Shown: positions 1 to 9,047, numbered from the stretch's first letter. The stretch: DNA of 38,102 bases from Desulfobacteraceae bacterium (GCA_011372855.1 DSAE01000062.1:1-38102), one strand, 5' to 3'. Numbers and translations: made by a program. The notes: generated by a model from the sequence alone, not told the origin.

Positions 1-1548
1 GGCATTGTCCTCATGGAGAATGCCGGACGGGGCACGGTTGACTGCATGGTCCGGGAATTCGGGCCGGCGGCGGGCAAGCTTGCCCCCGTGTTCGTAGGGC
101 CGGGCAACAACGGCGGCGACGGATTGGTGATCGCCCGGCGCCTGCATGAACTGGGAGGCCTGCCCTTCATCGTCTACCTCGTTGAACCGGCAGCACTCAA
201 GGGTGATGCCGCGGTCAACCGGGAGATCGTCAGGCGGCTCGATCTGCCCCACCGGATCGTCGCGGCCGAGAAAGACCTGAATGATGCCGCCGCGGAAATT
301 CTCCGGCTCAACACCTTCCATCCTGTTCTCTCCCTGGTCGACGCCCTGTTCGGTACCGGTTTGCAGCGGCCGCTGGCCGGCCGGTTCCTGTCGGCCGTCA
401 ACCTGATCAACAGGCTCCGCGGCGAAATGAACTGCCCCGTCACCGCGGTGGATATCCCCTCCGGGCTCGACACCGATACCGGCATGCCCCTCGGCGGCTG
501 CGTCAGAGCCGATGTAACCGTTACCTACGGTCTTGCCAAACCGGGCCATTTCATGCATGGCGGCGGACCGGCGGGCCGGCTCCACGTGGTCGACATCGGC
601 ATTCCCCGGCAGGCGGTGGATCAGGCCGGTCTCGCCGGTGAAACCCTGGATCCGTCAATTCTCAAGCGCCTCAGCAGCAGGAGAACGGCAAGCCACAAGG
701 GAAACTACGGGCACCTGCTGGTCCTGGCCGGCTCGACCGGCAAGACCGGCGCGGCCATTCTCTCCGCACTCGGCGCCCTGCGGATCGGCGCCGGCCTGGT
801 CACTCTCTGCGTGCCCGCCGACCTCAACACTGTTTTCGAGTCAAGCCTGTTCGAGGCCATGACCGTTCCTCTGCCCAACTCGGTTTCCTGCCTCTCCTTT
901 GGCGATCTGGACCTGGTCCGGGACCTGCTGCAGGGAAAAAACGCGGTGGTCGTGGGGCCCGGGCTCGGCACCGCACCGCAGACGCGGCAACTTGTGCAGC
1001 GGCTGTACCGCGAGGTGGAACTGCCGATGGTCGTAGATGCCGATGCCCTCAATGCCCTTGCCCTTGATCCGGGTTCACTGACCAGCCCGGCCGCCGAAAG
1101 GCTGCTTACCCCTCATCCCGGCGAGATGGCCAGGCTGACGGGAAAAAAGGCCGGGGAAATACAGCAGAACAGAGTTGCGGCAACGATCGGGTTCAGCGCG
1201 GCGGTCAACGGCGCGGCGGGAAGAATCACCCTGATCCTCAAGGGAGCGGGAACCCTGATCTGCGACCCGGACCGGTCATGGGCCGTCAACACCTCGGGCA
1301 ACCCCGGCATGGCCGCGGGAGGCATGGGAGATGTCCTGTCCGGCCTGCTCGGCGGACTGCTGGCCCAGGGATATCCACCGGCAATCGCGGCCCGCCTGGG
1401 TGTGTACCTGCACGGTCTGGCGGCGGACCGGCTGGCAGAAAAAGCCCCGTATGGTTATACGGCATCCGAAGTGGCCGGCATCCTTCCTGAAATGATCGGG
1501 ACGACACCGGATGATTCACTACAATCCAGCATGAGGAGCGACCCATGA
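1..1548 (+). CDS. nnrD: Bifunctional NAD(P)H-hydrate epimerase / ADP-dependent NAD(P)H-hydrate dehydratase, 5' truncated by window edge
   Basis: Frame open to window start (GIVLMENAGR); epimerase motifs VGPGNNGGDGLV and DIPSGLD; C-terminal kinase-like domain HKGNYGHLLVLAGSTGKTGA and NPGMAAGGMGDVLSG. Confidence 0.95.
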   Translation, partial: GIVLMENAGRGTVDCMVREFGPAAGKLAPVFVGPGNNGGDGLVIARRLHELGGLPFIVYLVEPAALKGDAAVNREIVRRLDLPHRIVAAEKDLNDAAAEILRLNTFHPVLSLVDALFGTGLQRPLAGRFLSAVNLINRLRGEMNCPVTAVDIPSGLDTDTGMPLGGCVRADVTVTYGLAKPGHFMHGGGPAGRLHVVDIGIPRQAVDQAGLAGETLDPSILKRLSSRRTASHKGNYGHLLVLAGSTGKTGAAILSALGALRIGAGLVTLCVPADLNTVFESSLFEAMTVPLPNSVSCLSFGDLDLVRDLLQGKNAVVVGPGLGTAPQTRQLVQRLYREVELPMVVDADALNALALDPGSLTSPAAERLLTPHPGEMARLTGKKAGEIQQNRVAATIGFSAAVNGAAGRITLILKGAGTLICDPDRSWAVNTSGNPGMAAGGMGDVLSGLLGGLLAQGYPPAIAARLGVYLHGLAADRLAEKAPYGYTASEVAGILPEMIGTTPDDSLQSSMRSDP

Positions 1549-2000
1549 CCACAGCCCAGGATATCATGACCCGTGAAGTAATCACCGTCAACGAAAACCT
1601 GTCCGTCCGCGAGCTGGCCAGAATATTTGCCGACAACAGGATAAGCGGCGCGCCGGTTGTCGATGATCAGGGCAATCTTGTCGGGGTGGTGACGGAAAGC
1701 GACCTGATCGATCAGGCCAAGAAAGTGCACATCCCGACGGTCATGGCGTTTTTTGACTCGTTTGTTTTTCTCGAGAACCCGGACCGGCTGGAGAAAGACC
1801 TCAAGAAAATGGCGGCGTCCACGGTCGGCGACGTCTGTTCCAGGGAGGTGGTGACCGTTGAAAACGAGGCGCCCCTGGAAGAAATTGCCACCATCATGGC
1901 GGAGAAGAACCGGCACACCCTGCCGGTCATGGAAAAAGGCCGGATGGTCGGAGTGATCGGCAAGTCGGATATCATCCGCACCCTGGCTCAGAATGAATAG
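1545..2000 (+). CDS. CBS-domain pair protein
   Basis: Two CBS repeats (MTREVITVNENLSVRELARIF...ISGAPVVDDQGNLVGVVTESDL; CSREVVTVENEAPLEEIATIM...HTLPVMEKGRMVGVIGKSDI); ATGA overlap with nnrD. Confidence 0.93.
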   Translation: MTTAQDIMTREVITVNENLSVRELARIFADNRISGAPVVDDQGNLVGVVTESDLIDQAKKVHIPTVMAFFDSFVFLENPDRLEKDLKKMAASTVGDVCSREVVTVENEAPLEEIATIMAEKNRHTLPVMEKGRMVGVIGKSDIIRTLAQNE

Positions 2001-2004
2001 CTTT

Positions 2005-2019
2005 GCCCCTCTTTGGGGC
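2005..2019. terminator. Short hairpin GCCCC-TCTTT-GGGGC between convergent genes
   Basis: Perfect 5-bp inverted repeat directly after the CBS stop codon and before the convergent small ORF stop; no U-tract. Confidence 0.35.
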
Positions 2020-2023
2020 GGGT

Positions 2024-2233
2024 TCACTCCATGAGATGAACCCGTTCACAATCGGGGCAGACCCAGGTCGGGCCGTTGCTGATGCCCCACTTGTTCTCGG
2101 CGAAGCACTGCGGACAGATCTGAAATCCGCAGGGGCAACTCCAGCAGAACGGCAGCAGGCGTTGACAGCAGTGGCAGCGATGCTCCCTGCCCTTTCTGCT
2201 CCGATATCCCCTGGGCCTTCCGGAACCGGCCAT
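2024..2233 (-). CDS. Small Cys-rich putative zinc-binding protein (~69 aa)
   Basis: ATG at 2233 starts just after the cutA stop; CHCCQRLLPFCWSCPCGFQICPQCFAENKWGISNGPTWVCPDCERVHLME has eight or more paired Cys; the upstream extension in the ORF track is low-quality out-of-frame cutA sequence. Confidence 0.7.
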   Translation of the reverse strand: MAGSGRPRGYRSRKGREHRCHCCQRLLPFCWSCPCGFQICPQCFAENKWGISNGPTWVCPDCERVHLME

Positions 2234-2237
2234 GGAG

Positions 2238-2576
2238 CTATCCCTGCCGGGGCGAACGAAGTTCGCTGCCGAGCCAGCCTTCATAGGCCTTGCCGCAGCG
2301 CAGCGCCTCGGTGGCGATGATCTCCGGCACCTCATAGGGGTGGACAGCGGTAACGGCTTCTTCAAGGGTGTCCAGGAGATCGCTCCTGCTTTTCATGACG
2401 CAGAGGAATTCCGCCGCGGTTTCAACTTTGCCCTGCCAATGATACATGCTGGCGCACTGACTGATCTGTACGCAGGCGGCCAGTCGCCGCTCCAGAACCG
2501 TTGCGGCGATCCTTTCCGCCGCCTCCTGACTGTCAACCGTTGTCACAACCTGGACATATCGGGTCATGGGGTCCAC
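2238..2576 (-). CDS. cutA: Divalent cation tolerance protein CutA
   Basis: VVTTVDSQEAAERIAATVLERRLAACVQI...YHWQGKVETAAEFLCVMKSR...HPYEVPEIIA typical CutA. Confidence 0.95.
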   Translation of the reverse strand: MDPMTRYVQVVTTVDSQEAAERIAATVLERRLAACVQISQCASMYHWQGKVETAAEFLCVMKSRSDLLDTLEEAVTAVHPYEVPEIIATEALRCGKAYEGWLGSELRSPRQG

Positions 2577-2669
2577 CTTTTCTTTTCCATCTCTGTGGAA
2601 TTTTTCTCAATTATGGAATAGTATCCAATTGATGAAAACAAATCAATGGAATCAGAAACAGGGTGGGCC

Positions 2670-3470
2670 ATGCTCCTGGCTGTCGATGTCGGCAATTCCC
2701 ATACGGTGAGCGGCGTCTTTTCCGGCGACAAGCTGGTTGCCGAGTGGCGGCTGCAATCAGACCGGGACAGAACGGGCGACGAACTCGCCATCCGCTATCA
2801 TACCTTGCTTGAGATGCAACATATCCGACCGGAGGAAATCACCGGTTTCATCGTCTCAAGCGTCGTCCCCACTCTCGAAACGGCATGGATGTCCTATGCC
2901 GGCCGATACCTGGCCGGGCAACTCACCCGCGGACCGCTTTCCGTCGACCACACCACCAGGACCGATATTACCATTGCCGCCGAAAACCCGGCGGAGGTCG
3001 GCGCCGACCGCATTGTCAATTCGGTGGCGGCCTGGCACCGCTTCAGGTCTCCAGTGATCGTCATCGACTTCGGGACCGCCATAACCTTCGACTGTATCAA
3101 CGGCAGCAGGGAATATCTCGGCGGCGCCATTGTTCCCGGGCTGGGCATTTCCCTGGACGCCCTGGCGGCCAGGACGGCAAAACTGCCACGAGTGGACATA
3201 GATAAACCGTCCCGCTCCGTGATCGGCAGGACATCGGTGGATGCGATCCGCTCCGGCCTGCTGGTCGGCTTCGGCGGCCTGGTCGACCGTTTGGTTGACC
3301 GGTTGTCCGCCGAACTGGCCGCAGGGAATGCTCCGGTCAACATCATCGGCACCGGCGGCATGGCACACCTTATCGCCCCCTACAGCGACCATCTGGGAAT
3401 TCTCGATCCCCATCTGACCCTCAGGGGTCTGCAGATCATTTACGCCTTGAACTCCGGCCATGCAGGATAA
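2670..3470 (+). CDS. coaX: Type III pantothenate kinase
   Basis: MLLAVDVGNSHTVSGVF, GADRIVNSVAAW, VIDFGTAITFDCI, GGAIVPGL; start at internal ATG 2670 preferred over 2646 because CoaX normally begins at this motif. Confidence 0.93.
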   Translation: MLLAVDVGNSHTVSGVFSGDKLVAEWRLQSDRDRTGDELAIRYHTLLEMQHIRPEEITGFIVSSVVPTLETAWMSYAGRYLAGQLTRGPLSVDHTTRTDITIAAENPAEVGADRIVNSVAAWHRFRSPVIVIDFGTAITFDCINGSREYLGGAIVPGLGISLDALAARTAKLPRVDIDKPSRSVIGRTSVDAIRSGLLVGFGGLVDRLVDRLSAELAAGNAPVNIIGTGGMAHLIAPYSDHLGILDPHLTLRGLQIIYALNSGHAG

Positions 3471-4401
3471 GAGGCCTGTCATCCCCGCCCGTCTGATAAA
3501 AGGTGGGTGCATCGGCCTTTTTTCCCCGGCCGGGCCGGTCCGCGATCAGGAAAAAGTCCATGCCGGGGTCCGCCTGCTCCACGAACTTGGATTCAGGACC
3601 AAACAGCTCAACCTTTCCGCCCCGGCGCAGGACTACCTTGCCGCTGACGACCGGACGAGGATCGATGAGTTCCATGCCCTGTGGGCCGACGATGAAACCG
3701 ACGCCCTCATGGCTGTGCGGGGCGGCTACGGCTGTCTGAGAATACTGAAGGATATCCGTCTTGATCTTGTCCGCCATCGGCCGAAAATTCTGATCGGTTT
3801 CAGTGACGTGACGGCGCTGCTCAACCTGGTCAGCGAACAGGGGGGCCTGGTTGCCGTGCACGGTCCGGTCGTATCCTCTCTCGCCGACACCGATCCCGCC
3901 TCGATCCAGGCTCTGGCCGCCCTTCTTTCCGGGGGACTGCCGGAATACAACCCCCGAGGCCGGATCGAGATTTTACGAGGGGGCAAGGCAAGCGGCATCC
4001 TGAAGGGCGGCAACCTGACGACCCTGATTCATCTCATCGGCACCCCCTGGGAATTATCCCTTGCCAATGCCCTGCTGGTGCTTGAAGACACCGGAGAGCA
4101 GATGTACAGACTCGACAGAATGCTCACCCAGTTATATCACGGCGGCAAACTCGACAACCTGGCGGGAATTATCCTGGGGACATTTGACCATGGCCTTGAT
4201 GCAGTGGAAAACCTTCGTATCGAGGAACGGATCTGGCGTCGAGTCCTGGAAATAACCGCTGAATTCGGCTATCCTGTCTGGGGTAATTTTCCGGTGGGGC
4301 ACCGTAATCCCAATTACCCTCTCCTCATCGGGGCGTCAGCAACCATGGACAGCGCCTCCGGCAGGCTGCTTCTCCACGATATACTTAGACAAAAATCATG
4401 A
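3460..4401 (+). CDS. LD-carboxypeptidase (peptidase S66 family)
   Basis: GCIGLFSPAGPV, MAVRGGYGCLRIL, GFSDVTALLN, VHGPVVSSL, LEDTGEQMYRLDRML, GHRNPNYPLLIGA. Confidence 0.93.
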   Translation: MQDKRPVIPARLIKGGCIGLFSPAGPVRDQEKVHAGVRLLHELGFRTKQLNLSAPAQDYLAADDRTRIDEFHALWADDETDALMAVRGGYGCLRILKDIRLDLVRHRPKILIGFSDVTALLNLVSEQGGLVAVHGPVVSSLADTDPASIQALAALLSGGLPEYNPRGRIEILRGGKASGILKGGNLTTLIHLIGTPWELSLANALLVLEDTGEQMYRLDRMLTQLYHGGKLDNLAGIILGTFDHGLDAVENLRIEERIWRRVLEITAEFGYPVWGNFPVGHRNPNYPLLIGASATMDSASGRLLLHDILRQKS

Positions 4402-4421
4402 AATCAATAAAATAACATACA

Positions 4422-5075
4422 ATGTTCAAGCGATACCTTTACACGTTCCTGGGCATTGTCTCCCTGCTGGGAGTCTATTGGCTTGCCCTGCTGCCCGTCC
4501 TTGCCGTCAGAACAGGCCTGGAAGCCAAACAGTATGTCATTGCCCTGATCATCTGGGGGGTTCTGGCAGCCGTTTTTCTTGTTCCGGGCCTGGCCGCCAT
4601 CCTCAAAAGTGTCTGGTTTTTCCGGGGGAGCGGAGAACCGGTGGTCCTGGACCTGCTGCACTCGGTCCTGATGAAGGTGAACGATATCGATGCTCCGGTC
4701 ACGGTCCGCAGGCAGGGGAAAAAGCTGGTCTGCACCTGGCGCTGCCATGAACCGCACTGGTGCGAAAGACTGGAAAAAAGCGGGATGCGGCGGCTCTACG
4801 AACTGTGGCTGCGATTTGATAACTCAACGAAAACAGTTATCATGACCGACAGGTACAGGTCAATCAACTGGGATCTGAGCCCTGTTTCGGTCAAAACGGG
4901 CTGGCTCTCCTGGAGCAGGCCGTTCTTCAAGGTTCAGACCGGCGACCAGTGGGGCATGGAAAATTACGAGGATGGTGTTCCGGAAGAGTACACCTTCAGT
5001 CCCAACGAGATCAAATCCCCGGTCATGAATACAATTCTCAAAAACGGCTGGAACGTCAGATTCAGTCTTTTTTAG
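4422..5075 (+). CDS. Hypothetical protein with two N-terminal transmembrane segments
   Basis: 217 aa ORF; hydrophobic segments FLGIVSLLGVYWLALLPVLAV and YVIALIIWGVLAAVFLVPGLAAIL; no family recognised. Confidence 0.75.
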   Translation: MFKRYLYTFLGIVSLLGVYWLALLPVLAVRTGLEAKQYVIALIIWGVLAAVFLVPGLAAILKSVWFFRGSGEPVVLDLLHSVLMKVNDIDAPVTVRRQGKKLVCTWRCHEPHWCERLEKSGMRRLYELWLRFDNSTKTVIMTDRYRSINWDLSPVSVKTGWLSWSRPFFKVQTGDQWGMENYEDGVPEEYTFSPNEIKSPVMNTILKNGWNVRFSLF

Positions 5076-5207
5076 CTCCATCACCGGCTCCGCCGGAACA
5101 TGGGCCGCAACCACGCCTCTTTTCTGCTGCAGGCCGGACTTGCTTTTTTTTGAAAAAAATATTTTTCTTCCCGGCTCCCCGTTATACAATACAAACAGAG
5201 GAGCGCC

Positions 5208-6218
5208 GTGAACGAGACAATCATATCCAAGGAAGAAGTCAAGGCCCTGTTGGCCCACCGGGTCGGCATTGATGGTGTGCCCGAGAAATTCAAGGTGATT
5301 ACCGACACCAGCGATTTCTTTCAGGTGGAATATGATGACGTGCTGGTCCTCGACAACAGGTTGTACTGGGTCAAACGGTACGAAAAGGAAGGGCGGTTCG
5401 GCCTCGACGATGAACCCAAGTTCTGGGTGCGGCGGGCCGTTGACCTTGAAGACGGATCGACCAAGATCATCAAGCTGGTCTTTCACGAACAGTTTGACAC
5501 CAAAATCGCCGGCGTGCCGGTCAAATGCTTCCGCAGTCCCCGCAAGGAAGCACGCATTCTCGACCTGGTCGCCGATCACCCGAATTTCATGCACGGACGC
5601 TGGGTCATCGACAGTGCCGGCAACAATGTCCGGATCCTCGAATTCATCCAGGGTCCCAGGCTTGATGATATCATACAGAAACACGCAGGCACCCACGAGG
5701 AATATTTCTCCAATCAATTTCCCGCCGTATTTGACACCTTTATCGAAATGGCCCGGGCAATAAAGTTTCTGCATGACCACGGCGAAAAACACGGGGACAT
5801 CCGCCGCGATCATATCCTCTTTGACCGGGAGCGAAAGATATACCGCTGGATCGATTTTGATTACAACTACCTGCACGGCGAATCGATGTGGAGCTTCGAC
5901 CTGCTGGGGCTGGGCAACATCCTGATTTTTCTGACCGGGCGGGGTGACGTGCTGGTGCCGGACCTCTATTACAATCAACGCTCCCTCTATGATTCGCTCT
6001 GGGGTGAGGATCTCAACATCTCCTACAAAAACCGGGTCGCCAACCTCAAAAAAATTTTTCCCTATATTCCGGATTCGTTGAATCTCATACTGCTCCATTT
6101 TTCCTTCGGGGCACGATTATTTTACGATGACATCGATCAGATGCTCAATGACCTGGCCGGGGCCAGGGCCGATCTGGCATCGATGGCGGGGAGTGAACCA
6201 TGTCCAGTCAAACCGTGA
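5208..6218 (+). CDS. Protein kinase-like (atypical Ser/Thr kinase fold) protein
   Basis: GTG start with GAGGAG SD; catalytic-loop-like HGDIRRDHILFD followed by WIDFDYNY (DFD in place of DFG); regulatory tail unknown. Confidence 0.75.
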   Translation: MNETIISKEEVKALLAHRVGIDGVPEKFKVITDTSDFFQVEYDDVLVLDNRLYWVKRYEKEGRFGLDDEPKFWVRRAVDLEDGSTKIIKLVFHEQFDTKIAGVPVKCFRSPRKEARILDLVADHPNFMHGRWVIDSAGNNVRILEFIQGPRLDDIIQKHAGTHEEYFSNQFPAVFDTFIEMARAIKFLHDHGEKHGDIRRDHILFDRERKIYRWIDFDYNYLHGESMWSFDLLGLGNILIFLTGRGDVLVPDLYYNQRSLYDSLWGEDLNISYKNRVANLKKIFPYIPDSLNLILLHFSFGARLFYDDIDQMLNDLAGARADLASMAGSEPCPVKP

Positions 6219-6682
6219 ACGCAGAAACGAAAGGTGACCGGCATATCCTGATTGCCGTCGACGGCTCGGAAAATTCAAAGAGGGCCGTCATCTATGTGAC
6301 CGAGTTTTTCGGGCGCTACAGGGACGTTTTCATCACTTTGCTGACCATTGTCCCTGAACCGTCCGAAGATTATTTTGCCACCGACCGGGAACGCGAGCAG
6401 TGGCTGGAAAACAAGCAACAGGAGATGAATCTCTTCCTGGCCGCGTATAAGGATATTCTCATCGGCGGCGGCTTCAGGGAAGAACAGATCGACGTCCGGC
6501 TTGTCATCCGGGAGTGCACGTCCATCGGCGAGGCAATCCTCGAAGAGCAGGAAAAACTGGGCTGCAGCATGGTCGTTGTCGGCCGCCGGGGAATTTCCCA
6601 CAACGAGGAGTTCATTTTCGGCTCGACCTCCATTAAGATCCTCCACCAGGCGAAGAACTGCGCGGTCATGGTTATTGAATAG
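6200..6682 (+). CDS. Universal stress protein (UspA family)
   Basis: HILIAVDGSENSKRAVIYV and C-terminal MVVVGRRGISHNEEFIFGSTSIKILHQAKNCAVMVIE; overlaps the kinase-like gene by 19 nt. Confidence 0.93.
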   Translation: MSSQTVNAETKGDRHILIAVDGSENSKRAVIYVTEFFGRYRDVFITLLTIVPEPSEDYFATDREREQWLENKQQEMNLFLAAYKDILIGGGFREEQIDVRLVIRECTSIGEAILEEQEKLGCSMVVVGRRGISHNEEFIFGSTSIKILHQAKNCAVMVIE

Positions 6683-6796
6683 AAAATCGACGCCATCCCC
6701 CTTTTCCCTGTCGCCTCTCCACGGATGACGCCGGGCACAACCGCGGGCAAAAAACCGGAAAACGATGCCGGCAGACAGTGGAACTGATATTTTTTC

Positions 6797-6825
6797 TTGT
6801 CAATAACGACACATAACCATACTAT
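6797..6825 (+). promoter_or_regulatory. Putative sigma70 promoter of TPR-MshEN gene
   Basis: TTGTCA (6797-6802), 17-nt spacer, TACTAT (6820-6825) upstream of a ~165-nt leader. Confidence 0.5.
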
Positions 6826-6956
6826 AAACTTGACCGTCGGGAACGATTGACTGTTGAGTCGTTGTTCTTTTTCCCGGAAATTTTCTGCCCCGCAAAAATG
6901 CTCCGCCGACGGATCGGCATGGTAACCGGCGCAGTACCGTTACGCTCTTTCCCGGC

Positions 6957-6990
6957 TCCTGCTTTTTGCAGGACCATGATTTTCAGCAGG
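6957..6990 (+). promoter_or_regulatory. Leader hairpin TCCTGC-TTTTT-GCAGGA with alternative anti-SD pairing
   Basis: Perfect IR 6957-6962/6968-6973; CCTGCT (6958-6963) is also complementary to AGCAGG (6985-6990), just upstream of the ATG at 6998. Confidence 0.45.
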
Positions 6991-6997
6991 TGGTTCC

Positions 6998-8430
6998 ATG
7001 GATGAAGAAGCTGTTCATTACAACCGAAACGGTCTTCTCCTGTTCCATGCGGAAAAACTTGACGAGGCCATTGAGTTTTTCTCCAAAGCAATAGAGATCG
7101 ATCCCTCTTATCCGGATCCGTACCAGAACCGGGGAGAAATTCTGATTCTGCAGGGCCGCCTCGTCGAAGGCAACGCCGACCTCCACAAAGCCAAAATGCT
7201 CCGCTCCGGCCTCCTGAAGAAACGGAACAGGACCGCCAGTCCGGTTTCCAAGTATGATCTCCGGGAAATCGCAAGCATCTACGATTCGGCTTTTAATGAC
7301 GAAACGGATGTTAGAGAAAACGATACGGTTGCCTTTGACAGTGATTTCTATGATTCGGTTTTCTCCGATGACGCCATCGAGACCGAGGAGCTGCGGGAAG
7401 GACTGGCCGGCGAAACCAGCGGCGCCGTGGGGACCCCGGCGGTCATCGAATACCTTGGCGGCGGCCGGGAAGAGGTAACCAGGCTTCTCCTCTTCGATCC
7501 CACCCCCGATGAGATAACGGTCATTGAAGAACACCCCGGCAACGGCCGGCGCGTCATTCCGATGCACGAAATCAGCTGTCTTCGGCTGGCAAGGATGCCC
7601 GACGATTGTGTTGTGCCGCCCCCCTCGTCCTGCCGGGTCGAGATCATCGAAACCTGGGACGGCAACATTTTCCATGAATATATCCCGCCCGAACCGTTCC
7701 TGAAAAGCGGACTGCTCGGCCTGTCCACGAAAGAAAACACCCGGCTCGGCTATTCATTCTTCCCCTCCGACAGCATCAAACTGCGGTATCAGGACCGGTA
7801 TCTGGGCGACATTCTCCTGGAGAAGAGATTCGTCACCGACGAAATCCTCAATAAGGCGATAGAAGAACAGCAGATGATGCGGGACATGCGGCTTGGGAAA
7901 ATCCTGACCAGGCAGGCCAATATTCTCTCCTCCACCATTGAATCGGCGATCCGCAAGGCGAAGGATGAAGGAAAGACAGGTCTCCGCACCGGAGAAATCC
8001 TGCTCGACGCCGGTCTGGTGAATGAAAACCAGGTGCTCGAAGCCCTTGAACTGCTGGAAAGAATGAAAAGCATGAAGCTCGGTGAATTCCTGGTAGAGAA
8101 AGGCATACTCAATGAAAGGGAACTGTTCATATCGCTGGCGGAAAAATTCAGGATTCCCTTCATTGAGCTTCGCCAATACAAGGTTTCCGGGAAGTTCTTG
8201 CCATTCTTCCCCGCGAGACGGTCCGGAAACATATGGTCATGCCCATCGGTCTGCAGGATGGCGCGCTGGTGCTGGCAACCGGCGACCCTGACGTTTCCTT
8301 GATCAGGGAGGAGATTGTCCGCCGGTCACCGGTCAAGAATGTCCGGTTTGTGCTTGCCCAGCCCACCCACCTCAAAAATGTGATCAATGTCCTGTTTTCA
8401 CCAAAGGACGGGCATTTCAGGCCGAAGTAA
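6998..8430 (+). CDS. TPR + MshEN/GspE N-terminal-like domain protein, interrupted by an apparent -1 frameshift near 8189
   Basis: 6998-8188 encodes TPR (YNRNGLLLFHAEKLDEAIEFFSKAIEIDPSYPDPYQNRGEILI) and MshEN-like repeats (LGDILLEKRFVTDEILNKAIEEQ; LGEFLVEKGILNERELFISLAEKFRIPFIELRQYKV); the other frame continues EVLAILPRETVRKHMVMPIGLQDGALVLATGDP...VRFVLAQPTHLKNVINVLF to 8430. Confidence 0.8.
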
Positions 8431-8444
8431 GGGCAAAGACCTCG

Positions 8445-9047
8445 TCAGTCCCCGCTCCCGGCCGATTCCCCCCCGATACGGGGAACAATCCACCGGACGG
8501 CGTCCAGCAGGTTTTCAGCGACAAATTCCGGCTGTATCTCCTGATTCGGCCCGATATAGGCGTACTCCCCCCTGCCGTATCCCGTCAGGACCAGCACGGG
8601 TGTGCATCCGGCCCTGACGGCGCATTCGATGTCCGACCACCTGTCCCCGACCAGAAATGAGCGGGAAAGATCGAGTTCCAGATCGGCAGCGGCCCGTTCA
8701 AGCAGGCCCGTCCTTGGCTTGCGGCAGTCGCAATCCTGCCGGTATTGTATTTTCCTGGCTTCCGGATGATGGGGACAGACATAGATCCCGTCGAGAAAGG
8801 CGCCGGCCTCGGCCAGCAGGGCGTTCATCTTCCCATGCACTTCCTCGAGCAGCTCTACGGGAAAATACCCCCGGGCAAGGCCGGACTGGTTGCTGACAAC
8901 AACCACCGGGATGGCATGACGGTTAAGGAGCCTGACCGCTTCGGCGACCCCGGGGAGGAGATGAAAACGGCTGATATGGTTGACATACCCCATCTGTTCG
9001 TTGACGGTACCGTCGCGATCGAGAAAAACTGCAGGCCGATGCATCAT
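8445..9047 (-). CDS. gmhB: D-glycero-beta-D-manno-heptose 1,7-bisphosphate 7-phosphatase
   Basis: HAD motif FLDRDGTVNEQMGYV, VSNQSGLARGYF, CPHHPEA...CDCRKPRTGLLERAA, FLVGDRWSDIECA. Confidence 0.95.
   Translation of the reverse strand: MMHRPAVFLDRDGTVNEQMGYVNHISRFHLLPGVAEAVRLLNRHAIPVVVVSNQSGLARGYFPVELLEEVHGKMNALLAEAGAFLDGIYVCPHHPEARKIQYRQDCDCRKPRTGLLERAAADLELDLSRSFLVGDRWSDIECAVRAGCTPVLVLTGYGRGEYAYIGPNQEIQPEFVAENLLDAVRWIVPRIGGESAGSGD

Noticed and set aside
4860-6098. 412-aa minus-strand ORF
   Set aside because: Antisense shadow of the kinase-like gene and the upstream membrane protein gene in high-GC DNA; no recognisable motifs.
6880-6960. Possible GEMM (c-di-GMP-I) riboswitch in TPR-MshEN leader (GCAAAAATGC...GGTAACCGG)
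   Set aside because: Only fragmentary resemblance; the conserved GGGACGCAAAGC core and tetraloop-receptor layout are not present. Left as an unclassified leader instead.
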